Assembly (NCBI GenBank): GCA_963573385.1
Contig: CAUYLG010005444.1
Span: 62,001-126,000 of the forward strand
Origin: Cacajao melanocephalus
Taxonomy: Eukaryota > Chordata > Mammalia > Primates > Pitheciidae
Reading direction: 5' to 3'
Length of the DNA stretch: 64,000 bases
Position numbers and translations under genes: made by a program. Under the pieces are notes generated by a model, which was given only the letters and a program-made list of their open reading frames with translations, did no database searches and had not been told where the DNA came from. Positions 45,048 to 58,030 of the stretch are shown one piece after another. Every line of letters begins with the position of its first letter. Position 1 is the first letter of the stretch.

Positions 45048-45055
45048 ACCTAGAC

Positions 45056-45170
45056 TAATGTTTCTGAAACCTGGTTCAGCATCAGGGTTACTGGGAGAGA
45101 TTGTCAAAATAATGTGAATCAGAATCTCTGGGAGTGGGGCCTAGGAATTTGGGGACTGCTATCCTAGATT
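45056..45170 (+). mobile_element. MER5A-type fragment
   Basis: 'gtttctgaaacctggttcag', 'catcagggttactgggag', 'aatcagaatctctgggag', 'tggggcctaggaattt' resemble MER5A. Confidence 0.65.
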
Positions 45171-45540
45171 AATTTCTTGGCTCTCTTACCATGTTTCCTG
45201 GAAGAGTTGTTTTTCTTTTCCACTGAATGGAATGTAAATAGTAGTGTTTAAATTTTTCAGAATGGGTAAACAAATGATGATATATCTACACAATGGAACA
45301 GTACTCAGCAATGGAAAGGAGCGAACTATCAATTGCTCTACACAATGGATAAATCTGAAATAATTTTGCTGACTGAAAGAAGTCATACAAAACAATAAAC
45401 ATATTGTATGGTTGAATGTATGTAACATTCTATGACACACAACAGAGTAATCCATAGTGATAGAAACCCAGGGATGAGTTGGCAGGTGGGAGCGCAAGAG
45501 GACTTTGTGTGGACCGAGTATGTTCATTTCCTTTATACTT

Positions 45541-45858
<318 letters not shown>

Positions 45859-45940
45859 TGAGTGTAACCACACATGAAATTATATCCTTTAAGCAATTTC
45901 TTATTTATTGTATGTCAGCTATAACTCAATAAAGCTGTTA

Positions 45941-45944
45941 ACAA

Positions 45945-45987
<43 letters not shown>

Positions 45988-45988
45988 A
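45941..45988. repeat. (AATA)n microsatellite
   Basis: About 12 AATA/AAAT units from the 3' tail of the L1. Confidence 0.95.
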
Positions 45989-46020
45989 GTTTCAGAGAAG
46001 TGATTGGATAAAAGTACATT

Positions 46021-46036
46021 AAAAAATTCTTATTCT
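46021..46036 (+). repeat. Target-site duplication, left copy (NUDT21 retrocopy)
   Basis: AAAAAATTCTTATTCT preceded by TT, matching the L1 endonuclease TT/AAAA site. Right copy at 46,919-46,934 differs at one base. Confidence 0.85.
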
Positions 46037-46918
<882 letters not shown>

Positions 46919-46934
46919 AAAAAATCCTTATTCT

Positions 46935-47512
46935 ATTAAAAACATTATGGAGGTTCTTTAAAAAACTAAAAATAGAATTACCACATGATCCAGCAATCCT
47001 ATTACTGGACCTATTTCCAAAGGAAATAAGATCAATATGTCAAAGAGCTATCTGCATCTCCTGTTCACTACAGCATTGGTGACAGTCGCCGTGATCTGTT
47101 AGGAACCAACCCAAGTGTCCATCAACAGATGACTGGACAACAAGTGTAGTATGTTTACACACAAGCACACACACGCATGCACACACACGCACGTGTGCAC
47201 ACATGCACATAGATGTACACACATGCACACACACATGCACACATAGATGCACACACGCACACACACACACACACAGATGCACACACACACGCACGTGTGC
47301 ACACACATGCACACACAGTGAAATAGCCTTAAAAAGAAGAAAACCCTGTTATTCACATTATGCTAAGTGAAATTAGCCAATCACAAAAAGACAAATGGTG
47401 TATGATTCCACTTGTATGAGGGATGGAAAGTACTGAAACTCATAAGAGACAGAAAGTAGATTGGTAGTTTCCAGGGACTGTGGAGGGAAAATGGAGAGAT
47501 GTTGGTCAATGG
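46935..47512 (+). mobile_element. L1M-type LINE 3' end with CA insertion
   Basis: 'attatggaggttctttaaa', 'accacatgatccagcaatcc', 'tgtccatcaacagatgactg', then a CA-rich tract, then 'cattatgctaagtgaaatta', 'gtatgattccacttgtatga', 'agacagaaagtagattggta'. ORF2 end and 3' UTR of an old L1. Confidence 0.88.
47156..47319. repeat. (CA)n / (CACG)n-rich microsatellite
   Basis: About 160 bp of ACAC, CACG and CATG units with interruptions such as 'agatg'. It occupies the L1 position where ATATATACACAATGG is expected. Confidence 0.92.
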
Positions 47513-47514
47513 AG

Positions 47515-47720
47515 TGTGAGACCAGCTGAGCAAGACCCCTGTCTCTACAATAATAATAAAAAAGTTAGCGTGTTGTGGTGACCTGTGCCTGTGGTCCCAG
47601 TTATTACTAGGGAGTCTGAGGTGGGACATTGTCTTGAGCCCAGCAGTTGGAGGTCCCAGTGAGCTATGATTGTGCCGCTGCACTCCAGTCTGGGGACAGA
47701 CTCTTAAAAAAAAAGAGGTA
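47515..47720 (+). mobile_element. Alu SINE, 5' truncated and diverged
   Basis: Starts within the left monomer (GAGACCAGCTGAGCAAGACC) and ends 'cactccagtctgggg', short A-run. Confidence 0.85.
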
Positions 47721-48044
47721 AGGCAGAAATTGCTAGTGGTGCCCAATATCAGTTATTCTTTTATTTCAAGCACACAGATAAACTTCATTTCCCCACTTCA
47801 TTTGAAGTTAGTTGCAGCCATGAAGCCGAGTTCAGATCAGGGGATGTAAGTACAAATGATATGAGCTATTTCCAGGTCTGGCTTACGAAGACCCCCTACA
47901 TGTCTTGCTTTCTCTTTTCCTTTCTGCAGTGCCTCTGGAGGCCATGCATTGATGATCTGCACAGCTACAAGGTGAAGGGCCCCTGGGCCCTGGACACTTC
48001 ATGTGGAAGGCCACGTTAGGAACACCCTCCATTAGTAGGTGTGA
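47721..48044. other. Unassigned sequence
   Basis: Nothing recognised with confidence. Confidence 0.4.
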
Positions 48045-48705
48045 TTGAAAAATAAGTGTCTCACTTCTCAAAAGAAGACATTTGTGCACCCAACAAACAT
48101 GAAAAAAGCTCATTGTCACGAGTCATTAGAAAAATACAAATTAAAACCACAATGAGATACCATCTCATGCCAGTTAGAATGGTGAGCATTAAAAAGTCAG
48201 GAAACAACACATGCTAGAGAGGATGTGGAGAAATAGGAATACTTTTACACTGTTGGTGGGAGTAAATTAGTTCAACCGCTGTGGAAGACAGTGTGGTGAT
48301 TCCTCAAGGATCTAGACAGAAATACCATTTGACTCAACAATCCCATGGAATACTATGCAGTCATATAAAAGGGTGAGTTCATGGCCTTTGCAGGAACATG
48401 GGTGAAGCTGGAAACCATCATTCTCAGCAAACTGACACAAGAACAGAACACCAAACACAGCATGTTCTCACTCATAAGTGGGTGTTGAACAATGAGAACA
48501 CGTGGACACAGGGAGGGGAGTATTACACACCGTGGCCTGCTGTGGGTGGGAGGCTGGGGAGGGAGAGCATTAGGAGAAATACCTAATGCAGATGACGGGT
48601 TGATGAGTGCAGATATACACATCATAGCATGTGTATATCTATGTAACAAACCTGCACGTTCTGCACATGTACCCCAGAACATAAAGTATAATAATTTTTA
48701 AAAGT
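48045..48705 (+). mobile_element. L1PA/L1PB-type LINE 3' end, internally deleted
   Basis: 'aaccacaatgagataccat', 'ggatgtggagaaataggaa', 'gtggaagacagtgtggtgat', 'gcatgttctcactcataagt', 'tgtaacaaacctgcacgttc', 'tgcacatgtaccccagaac'. At about 48,340 the text jumps from 'caatcccatgg' to 'aatactatgcagtc', skipping roughly 100 bp of ORF2 end. Confidence 0.93.
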
Positions 48706-48742
48706 TTCTAAGAATTCAGAGCTAAACAAAAATTTTTTAAAG

Positions 48743-49026
48743 CACGCCACTCACACCTGTAAGCCCAGCACTTTGGGAGGCTGAGGTGGGTGGATCACCT
48801 GAGGTCAGGAGTTTGAGACCAGCCTGGCCAACATGGTAAAACCCTGTCTCTACTAAAAATACAAAAATTAGCTGGGAGTGGTGATGGGCACCTGTAATCC
48901 AAGCTATTCAGGAGGCTGAGGCAGGAGAACCACTTGAACCTGGAGGGGAAGTTTGCAGCCGAGATCATGCCACTGCAGTCAGCTTGGGCATCAGAGTGAG
49001 ACTCCATAAAAAAAAAAAAAAAAAAA
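48743..49026 (+). mobile_element. Alu SINE, 5' truncated
   Basis: Begins 'cacgccactcacacctgtaa', with small deletions in the right monomer and a poly-A of about 20. Confidence 0.93.
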
Positions 49027-49091
49027 GCAGTGTTTGGCCTACCCTGTAGGGATAATTATTCTTCCTTGAGGTAGCTCACAAAGATCTAAAC

Positions 49092-49651
49092 CAGGGGTCC
49101 CCAAACCCCAGGCCACACAGACCAGTACAGGCCTGTGGCCTGTTAGGAACTGGTCCACACAGCAGGAGGTGAGCGGTGGTGAGCCAGTGAAGCTCATCTG
49201 TGTTTACAGTTGTTCCCCACTGCTCGCATGACCACCTGAGCTCCACCTGCTGTCAGATCAGCAGCGGCATTAGATTCTCATAGGAGCGTGACCCCTACTT
49301 AGTGAACTGCACATGCGAGGGACCTAGGTGGTGTACTCTTCCTTATGAGAGTCTAATGCCTGAGGATCTATTGCTATATCACTGTCTTCCACATTTGCTG
49401 AGAATGATGGTTTCCAGACTAGATGGGACCATCTAGTTAAAGGAAAACAAGCTCAGGGCTCCCACTGATTCCACAGTGTGGTGAGTTGTATAATTGTTTC
49501 ATTATATATTACAATGTAATAACAATAGAAATAAAATGCAAAGTAAATGTAATGCACTTGAATCATCCTGAAGTAACTTCCCGACCCAGTCCATGGAAAA
49601 ACTGTCTTCCATGAAACCAGTCCCTGGTGCCCAAAAGTTTGGGGACTGCCG
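49092..49651 (+). mobile_element. MER1A/B hAT-Charlie transposon
   Basis: Ends CAGGGGTCCCCAAAC and TTTGGGGACTGCCG. Flanks ATCTAAAC (49,084-49,091) and ATCTAAAG (49,652-49,659) form an 8-bp duplication with one mismatch. 'tgttaggaactggtccacac', 'gcggcattagattctcatag' and 'aaaactgtcttccatgaaac' are diagnostic. AT-rich centre as in MER1A. Confidence 0.93.
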
Positions 49652-49678
49652 ATCTAAAGGACATAGTAGGATACACCT

Positions 49679-49853
49679 TTTTTTTTTTTGAGACAGAGTC
49701 TTGCTCTGTCACCCAGGCTGGAGTCCAGTGGCAGGTCATGGCTCACTGCAACCTTCGCCTGAGCAGGCTGGTCTGCAATTCCTGGCCTCAAGTGATCTAC
49801 CCACTTCGCCTTCCAAAGTGCTGGGATTACAGGTGTGAGCCGCTGCATCTGGC
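49679..49853 (-). mobile_element. Alu SINE with large internal deletion
   Basis: Left and right ends are intact (poly-T, GAGACAGAGTCTTGC; CTGCATCTGGCC), but about 120 bp are missing after AACCTTCGCCTGAG. Confidence 0.93.
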
Positions 49854-50329
49854 CAGATAAAATATTTTTTAAATAAGAAAATTAGAGAAAACTTCAAGAT
49901 AGAAAAATTCAAGATGGAGGTAGACACAGTATCCCAAGGATTGGGTAATAGGGCAGAAGAGACCGTAGGAATGGAGAAGAAGGGGATAGAGTGAATTCAT
50001 GGACATTCATGAGAGAACAGAAGAATGGTTAGCAGCTGAATACAGAAGTAAATCAAAGTTGACTCCAAGGGGCCAGGTTGGAGTTTGAAAGAATAGGGGT
50101 ACCAGCAGTTTTAGTGGGTGTCACTATTCTTTCAAACTCAAATAAATTATATTTATTTACTATATAGTCTTTATCTATTATAAAATAGATATTTGTAGCT
50201 GACACACCTACTCTCCAGCTGATGGCGGCTCCCGTGTCACATTTCCTCTAGCATGGATTTATATCCTAAACTCCAGAATCCTACGTACTACGTCTTACTA
50301 GACAGCTGAATCTAGAAACCCTCATTTCC
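49854..50329. other. Single-copy DNA, nothing recognised
   Basis: No element recognised. Confidence 0.4.
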
Positions 50330-51400
50330 AGTGTGGAAATCATATCTATCTTCCTCACACCCTTAACAAAACAGTTTATCCATCCTTTTTCTTGGATTCA
50401 AAATCACAGTGAATCACTCTCCCACCAGCTAAGTCCAAACAGAAACTGGGAGTTATCCATCACACCTTCTCAGTCTAACTCAACAGCCTCCTCTCTGAAC
50501 CCAGCACTGCTCTTCATTCTTGCTCTCTTTCAACCTATTTTCCGAGCTGCTGCCAGAGCAATCTTTTTCATACATTATCAAAGTTCCTCCCCTGTTTGAG
50601 ACCTTCAATGAAACCTCAGAATGAAATCCCACTCCTTAGCTTTGCATGCAAGGCCTTTCACTGTCCATCACCTCCTGATTTGTGTGGTTTCACTTCAAGT
50701 TGTTGTCTTGCAGCTGATGCTTCGGCCATAGTAAAACACCAGCAGATCTCAGATGTCCAAGGCCTTTGCATTCTGAGCTGGGAACAGCGTCTTCTATGTG
50801 TCAAGGCCCCTCCCAACTTTGCCTCCCTACCCCACCCCCACTCCTCCTCCGTGGTACCATCTTCACCAGAACCCAGCCTGATGTCAATCTTCCTCAGGAC
50901 TCAGCCTGAGGTCAATCTTCCTCAGGACCCAGCCTGATGTCAATCTTCATCTGGAAGAGTTCTATGAGCTCTTCTTGGGATTTGATCCAGGTTTTGTGAG
51001 GCATGAAATGTGTACAATGTCTGCTGAAGAAAAAGAATACTAAAATATCTGGTTTGGTTTTGTTTTTTCAAAATCTACAAAGATGTATGACCACGCAAAC
51101 GCATTGCTGAGATCTTAGAAGAGATTTGTGCAGTTGAGGGGCCCTAAGCTTAAGTCGAATCTGTAAGTCTGTGTTGACCTCTCCCATTTGGTGGGGAGTC
51201 TCCATCTATGTGCCATCATCATACCCTGGGCATGTCACCATCATAACATCTATCAGATGGAATTGATGGGCGGTCTGTTCATTTCTTTGTACTCCACATT
51301 AGATTATAAATGCCTCAAAGACAAGTATTGTGTGCTCAGAACATGGTAGACTTTCAATAATTATTAGTACAGTAAATGAAGAATGAGTGAATGTATGGAT
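50330..51400 (+). mobile_element. L2 LINE, 3' portion
   Basis: 'agcaatctttttcatacatt', 'cttcaatgaaacctcagaat', 'catgcaaggcctttcactgt', 'cacctcctgatttgtgtgg', later 'cattagattataaatgcctc' and 'actttcaataattattagta'. The middle (50,860-51,130) is poorly matched and carries a 28-bp tandem repeat. Confidence 0.7.
50872..50956. repeat. 28-bp tandem repeat, three copies
   Basis: Unit CCAGCCTGATGTCAATCTTC plus CTCAGGAC, three times with one or two changes per copy. Confidence 0.9.
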
Positions 51401-51579
51401 GCCAGGGACCCAAAGATAGGTGCAGCTCTGCCCTGACTTGCGAAAGGCAGTAACAAAGAGATGAGTTTTAGTGTACATAGTTTTCTAGAGTAGAATATAA
51501 AATCTTTTGCCTATTGCTGTTGTTTTTACTTTAAAATTCTCAAAGTGTGTTGAATGGACATTTTATTTTATTGATATTA

Positions 51580-51705
51580 AAAAAAAATAGAGACAGGGTC
51601 TCTTTAGGTTGCCCAGGCTGGTCCCGAACTCCTGGGCTCAAGAGATACTCCCGCCTCAGCCTCCCAAAGTGCTAGGATTATAGGAGTGAGCCACTGTGCC
51701 CAGCT
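51580..51705 (-). mobile_element. Alu right-monomer fragment
   Basis: 'atagagacagggtctcttta' through 'gagccactgtgcccagc'. Confidence 0.85.
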
Positions 51706-52409
51706 AACATCTAAATTTCTTTTTGATTACAAAAGATCTTTTGAGGAAATGCTATACTTAATATAAATCTATTTTATTTTACTACACCAATACATGCACA
51801 ATAGCATCAAGCTTTTTCATGACTGAACTCAAATATGGAGAAAGAGGTGAACAGTGATAGTATCTCACTAGATTTGGTCACGGAATGTAAATACAGCTTA
51901 TATTAAAAGAGACATTGGTGAACTAAGTGACTTGAAAAGAGAAAACTAAGAAATATGCTTTCAGCTGTGATTCTCATCTTTAGAGGAAAGTTACATCGTA
52001 GAATTATTTAAAGAATGTGAAATACTGAAAACACTGGGGCATTGTAACGATAATTAAATATGTTACATATTGTTAGATCAAGATGTAGAAGAAATGTCTC
52101 TACTATCAAATGACAAATGGCCTCCTCTGTGGCTTTCAGAGATAGGTGCATCTTATAAATCAGGAACAAATGGGAAATTCCTTGAGGAAGCTGGTAAATC
52201 AAATAAAACATTGGAGATCATGGGGCCAATATTTTCTTCTCTTCTCTGTATACGCTCTCTCAAGACAGCTCATGGTTTAAAAGCTCATTAACATGCTAGT
52301 AATTCTCAGACTAATACTTTCTGGCCTGAGCACTTCACTGAGTTTTCAACATGGATACCAAGTTGTCTACTTGACACACCCACTTAGATAACTAGTAGGC
52401 AGTTCAAAC
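51706..52409. other. Single-copy AT-rich DNA
   Basis: Nothing recognised. Confidence 0.4.
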
Positions 52410-52644
52410 TTGATGTGTCCTATGTAGAACCTGTCATTTCCCCTACTGACCCCATTTCAGCAGAAGGTGCCACAATCTTTCCTGTTGCTCCAGCCCCTAA
52501 CCTGGGGACAATCCTTGGTTTCTCTTTTTACCTGACTCTTCACAGTCATTCCAGCATCAAGTGCTATTTGTTCTATACCCAAAATACATCTCATATCGGT
52601 ACATCATCAGCATCTGCTCAGATTCTTTTTATTTTTTCTAAAAC

Positions 52645-52775
52645 ATTTGTTTTTTTGGTAGAGACAGGGCCTCATTGTATTTCCAGGGCTGGTCTTGAAC
52701 TCCTGGCTTCAACTGATACTCCCAATTCTGCCTCCCGTGTGTTGGGATTATAAGCATGAGCTACTGCGCCTGGTC
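52645..52775 (-). mobile_element. Alu right-monomer fragment in L2
   Basis: 'ggtagagacagggcctcatt' through 'gctactgcgcctggtc'. Confidence 0.85.
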
Positions 52776-53091
52776 AACTCCTGCTTAGATTCTTGCAATA
52801 ATTTATAAACTGCTCTCCTTGCTTTTACTTTCCCCCCCACAATTCATCTTCTATATGGCAGAGCGATCTTTTTAAACGTGTAAATCAGATTATGGCCCTG
52901 CCTCCTCTGCTTAAAATTCCCCAGTGACTTCCCACTGCAAGCTCCTCACCACAGCCTCCAAGGCCTTCCCCTCGCTGCCCTGGCCCACCTCTCTGACTTC
53001 TGCACTTCCTGTTTCCTCATCCCTGTACCTTGAAGTATTTGGGCCCTTGTTATTTAGGTCTAATGTTAAATGCTACCATCTCAGAAAAACT

Positions 53092-53387
53092 ATTTTTTTT
53101 TGGTGGGGGGACAGGATCTCACTCTGTTGCCCAGACTGGAGTGCAGTGGGGAGATCACAGTTCACTGCAGCCTTGAACTCCTGGACTCAAGTGATCCTCC
53201 CGTTTAGTCCTCCCAAGTAGCTAGGACTACAGGCACGCACCATTGCACTTGGCTAATTTTTAAGTTTTTTGTAGAGACTGAGTCTTGCTATGTTGCCCTA
53301 GGTGGATCTTGAACTCTTGGCCTCAAGTGATCCCACCTTGACTTCCCAAAGTGCTAGAATTACAGGCCTGAGCCACTGTGCCGAGCT
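53092..53387 (-). mobile_element. Alu SINE in L2, old
   Basis: Short poly-T, GGACAGGATCTCACTCTG, end CACTGTGCCGAGC. Confidence 0.9.
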
Positions 53388-53582
53388 GACCTTTTTTTTG
53401 TTTTCTTCAAGGTACTTGCCACTAATTAAAGTGATCGTGTTCATGTATTTGTTTCCTAGTTCAGTGCCTAACATTCCTCACTGAATGGTAAGCTCCAGAG
53501 AATAAGTTCCCTGTCTATTCTTCAACTATTTACGCCCATTGCCTGGATTAGTGCCTGACTCATGGTGGGCGCTCATGGAAAC

Positions 53583-53609
53583 TGTTGAATGAATGAATGA
53601 ATGAATGAA
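53583..53609. repeat. (GAAT)n microsatellite at L2 end
   Basis: Five TGAA/GAAT units, a normal L2 3' terminus. Confidence 0.9.
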
Positions 53610-53644
53610 AGATCTGCCCATTGTATGCATGCCCTTTGCACCAA

Positions 53645-53800
53645 TCAAGAGTTCAAGACAAGCTTGGCCAAGATGTTGAAACCATGTCTTTACTAAAAAT
53701 ACAAAAATTAGCCAGGCGCAGTGGCAGGCGCCTGTAATCCCAGCTACTCCGGAGGCTGAGGTAGGAGAATCGCTTGAACCCGGGGACAGAGTTTTCAGTG
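53645..53800 (+). mobile_element. Alu internal fragment
   Basis: 'gttcaagacaagcttggcc' through 'atcgcttgaacccggg'; head and tail missing. Confidence 0.88.
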
Positions 53801-53802
53801 AA

Positions 53803-53945
53803 AGGCAGAAGCTCTGGAGCCCCACAGACTTGGGTCCTGAGACATGGCTCTGTGAGATGGGAGACCTTGGACCTCCTAGTCTTTCTGAATTCAGTTTTCT
53901 AATCTGTAAAATGGTGATCATTCTACCTACTCCTAGAGCTTTTAC
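53803..53945 (-). mobile_element. MIR SINE fragment
   Basis: 'agactgggtcctgagacatg'-like start, 'gagaccttggacctcctag', 'cagttttctaatctgtaaaa', 'tggtgatcattctacctact'. Confidence 0.8.
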
Positions 53946-54100
53946 AGTCACGTTTTTTCTGTTTTTACCTACTATTGAATGGAATAACTTTTATAGAATT
54001 CAAGTCCAATTTATATGAGTAGAAGTTGTATCTGCAGCTTACAAATAGTATATCATCACGGCAAAGAATACATGCCTGTGTATATGTTCCTCTCTTTAAA

Positions 54101-54420
54101 TGTGTGTGTGTGTGTGTAAGGGAGTGTGCGTGTGGGAGTGAGTGAGACTCAGTGTGTGTGGGAGTGGGTGGATATAAGTGTGTGGGGAGTGTTGGTCTTT
54201 CTCTCTCTCTCTATATATACTCATATATTACATAGCTATATATACGTAGTATATATAACACGATGCTACATATACTCATTATATATTATATAGATATATA
54301 TCATTATATATAACATATACACTATAGAATATATAATATAGATTATACATTACATATAATACATTATTTTATAGTACATTAAATATATATACACATTATA
54401 TATATAATATATATGTAGAG
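54101..54420. repeat. (TG)n then AT-rich (TATA)n microsatellite region
   Basis: (TG)8 at 54,101-54,117, G-rich GTGTG patches to about 54,200, (CT)n near 54,200-54,212, then about 200 bp of TATATA-dominated sequence with internal near-repeats of 'atatataacat'. Confidence 0.9.
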
Positions 54421-55298
54421 TGAGAGATAATTTCTCAGAAGAATAATTAATTATCCAAGGGATAATTCTCTAGCATGAAGCAGAGTCCTTAACAGCCTTA
54501 TTTAATTGATGGTAATTGCTATTAAGAGGGTAAATTTATAGAACCAGCATTAAAAAAAAACCTCTGCTTAGCGTTTTAACACTGGCTGATAAGAACCATC
54601 ACACTTGCCATTCAGAAAGTCCTTGAAATTTGTGATTGACAAATAGGTCAAGGAGAAAATTATGGAGGGACCCTGTCAATGTCTTCCTAAATCCCTCAAA
54701 TGTCAATCAATAAATGGTGTCCTCCAAATGAAAGCCTTTTCCATTAGGAAGCCTGTTGTATATTACAATAGCTTTCTCTCTCTTTTCTCCCAGAAGAGCG
54801 AATGAAACGTATTTTTCCAGCAGCAGCTTTCAGGAAAGCCGATGAGTGAATTTTAAGAGTAGCGTATTCTGCTCCAGATTTTGAAGTTATTTTTTGATAT
54901 TTGGTCTGCAGGCTGAATCACAGAATCCAACTTTAAAGCTAGAAGGGATCTTGAGACTGTTTAGTTCAAATTCCCTTGTGCAGCTTTTCTGTAGACATGA
55001 AAATTGTGCTGTTAATTTTTAATACCATTTTGAGTCCTTGAATGAGAGAATTAAGCTTTTCATAATTATATGCCATGACCACCAGCATTCCAGGCTGTGA
55101 GCTCTTCGAGGAGCTCATAAGGAGAAACTCCTGAGAAGCCATGAGTTTTTATGTTCAATATCTGGCAGGAAACTCAGAATAAAGGTTTGAAAAGTGAATC
55201 ATTCCTAATACGGTAGTTTGAGAAATTAGACAAGCTTGCCAACATTTAATTGTTCACAACAAAATACAAGGATAAAGACATGGAAAACCTAAAATAAC
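54421..55298. other. Single-copy DNA, mostly unassigned
   Basis: 'aaagctagaagggatcttga' near 54,938 recalls an ancient mammalian repeat, but I cannot assign it. Confidence 0.35.
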
Positions 55299-55497
55299 TG
55301 GCAGGGTGTGGGGGCTCATGCCTGTAATCCCAGCACTGCAGGAGGCTGAGGTGGGAGGATTGTTTGAGGCCATGAGTTCAAGATTAACCTGGGCAACATA
55401 ATGAAACTCCATCTCTACAAAAAATAAAAAAATAAAAACATGAGCCAGGCTTGGTGGCATGTGCTGGAGGCTGAGGCGGGAGGATGGCTTGAGCCCA
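55299..55497 (+). mobile_element. Alu SINE, 3' truncated and deleted
   Basis: 'ctggcagggtgtgggggctc' head; text skips to 'tggaggctgaggcgggagga' and stops at GCTTGAGCCC without tail. Confidence 0.88.
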
Positions 55498-55654
55498 TTT
55501 TTATCTTCTTAAGAACTCAGTTTGGAAAATATCTTTACATCTCTACATTCTATGCCTCTATAATCCCATGATATATCTCCATATCATGTATAATATGGTT
55601 ATACACCATTGTATTAGGTAGTTCTTGCATTGCTGTAAAGAAATACCTGTGACT

Positions 55655-55981
<327 letters not shown>

Positions 55982-56160
55982 TCATAAAGAGAAGAGGTTT
56001 AATTGGCTCATGGCTCTGCAGGTTGTACAGGAAGTGTGGTGCTGGCATCTGCTTAGCTTCTGGGGAGGCCTCAGGAAGCTTACAGTAGTGGCAGATGGTG
56101 AAAAGGGAGCAGGCATGTCACATGACCAGAGCAGGAGTGAGAGACAGAGTGTGTGTGCTT

Positions 56161-56188
56161 GGGGGGGCAGGGGGATGGGGGGGCAGGG
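56161..56188 (+). promoter_or_regulatory. G-quadruplex motif
   Basis: Four G runs of 7, 5, 7 and 3 separated by CA, AT and CA. Canonical four-run pattern with two-base loops, inside the MST LTR, opposite strand to the LTR's sense. Confidence 0.75.
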
Positions 56189-56366
56189 ATGCCACACACT
56201 TTTAAATGACCAAATCTTGTGTAAACTCAGAGCAAGAGCTCACTTCTCACCAAGGCTCAAGACATTCATGAGGGATCTGCCCTCATGATGCAAACATTTC
56301 CCACCAGGCTCCACCTCCAATACTGGGGTTTACAATTCACGAGATTTGGATCCAAACTATATCAAC

Positions 56367-57063
56367 CACCATATTAGTGGTACTGAAGCTGATTGTATAG
56401 AGGTTTAATGGAAGGCACGTCAGCAGCTAATTGACCAAGCGAGGACTCAAAACTAAGTCTGACTCTACTATACTTCACTTGTTCTGCCATGGCGAAGAAC
56501 AGAAAGGGATTTGAAGGTGACTTAGTCATGTGACTTTGTGGTGCTGGTGAGGACATGCGGACAGAAGAAACCGCCTTGTCTAAAAGCACATGACTGCTTG
56601 GTGGCAGAGCTGGAGCCACAGTTGGCTGTCCCTTGACCAGGAAGCCTCATTTTAGAAATTTTGCTATGTTTTTCCCTCTTCTCTGTTCCTAAAATTTACT
56701 TTTTAAGATTGCTGTTGAACAAAGGCAATTCATATCTTAATAAGCGCTATTTACATAATCAGTATCCTAGGCATGAAGTAATAGGTTAGGGACTATCTGA
56801 TCACAGGTCTCTTGAAGGTGTTTAGGTTAGACTGTGATAAGGAGTGCAGACTGGCTGAAATAGCACTTTGCTCTAAAGAATATTTTGATTAGATGCAGCA
56901 GCTTTGTTTCTGGCCCGTAATAATAGGTGATAGAAATATATTAGCAGAAGGTAATAGTAGGTGATTAAAAGATTTAAATAGTAAATTCAGTTCTTTGAAT
57001 TCTCCCTGTGATGAGGCCTCTGCATCCTATGTCACAATTGTTATTTACAAAGAAGAGTCTTGC
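56367..57063. other. Single-copy DNA, nothing recognised
   Basis: No element recognised. Confidence 0.4.
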
Positions 57064-57445
<382 letters not shown>

Positions 57446-57504
57446 TAAATGATTTTGTTGTTCTGACATCTAATGTCGTCAGCAAAAATTATAAACTTAA
57501 AAAT

Positions 57505-58030
<526 letters not shown>

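Larger units (their letters stand above)
52410..53610 (+). mobile_element. L2 LINE, 3' portion, split by two Alus
   Basis: Three collinear pieces (52,410-52,640; 52,777-53,091; 53,390-53,610): 'agcgatctttttaaacgtgt', 'gattatggccctgcctcctc', 'acagcctccaaggccttccc', 'atgttaaatgctaccatctc', 'gtgcctgactcatggtgggc' and a (TGAA)n end. Confidence 0.85.

Noticed and set aside
47040..47356. Cys/Val/His-rich frames near 47.2 kb
   Set aside because: They are translations of the CA-rich microsatellite on the minus strand.
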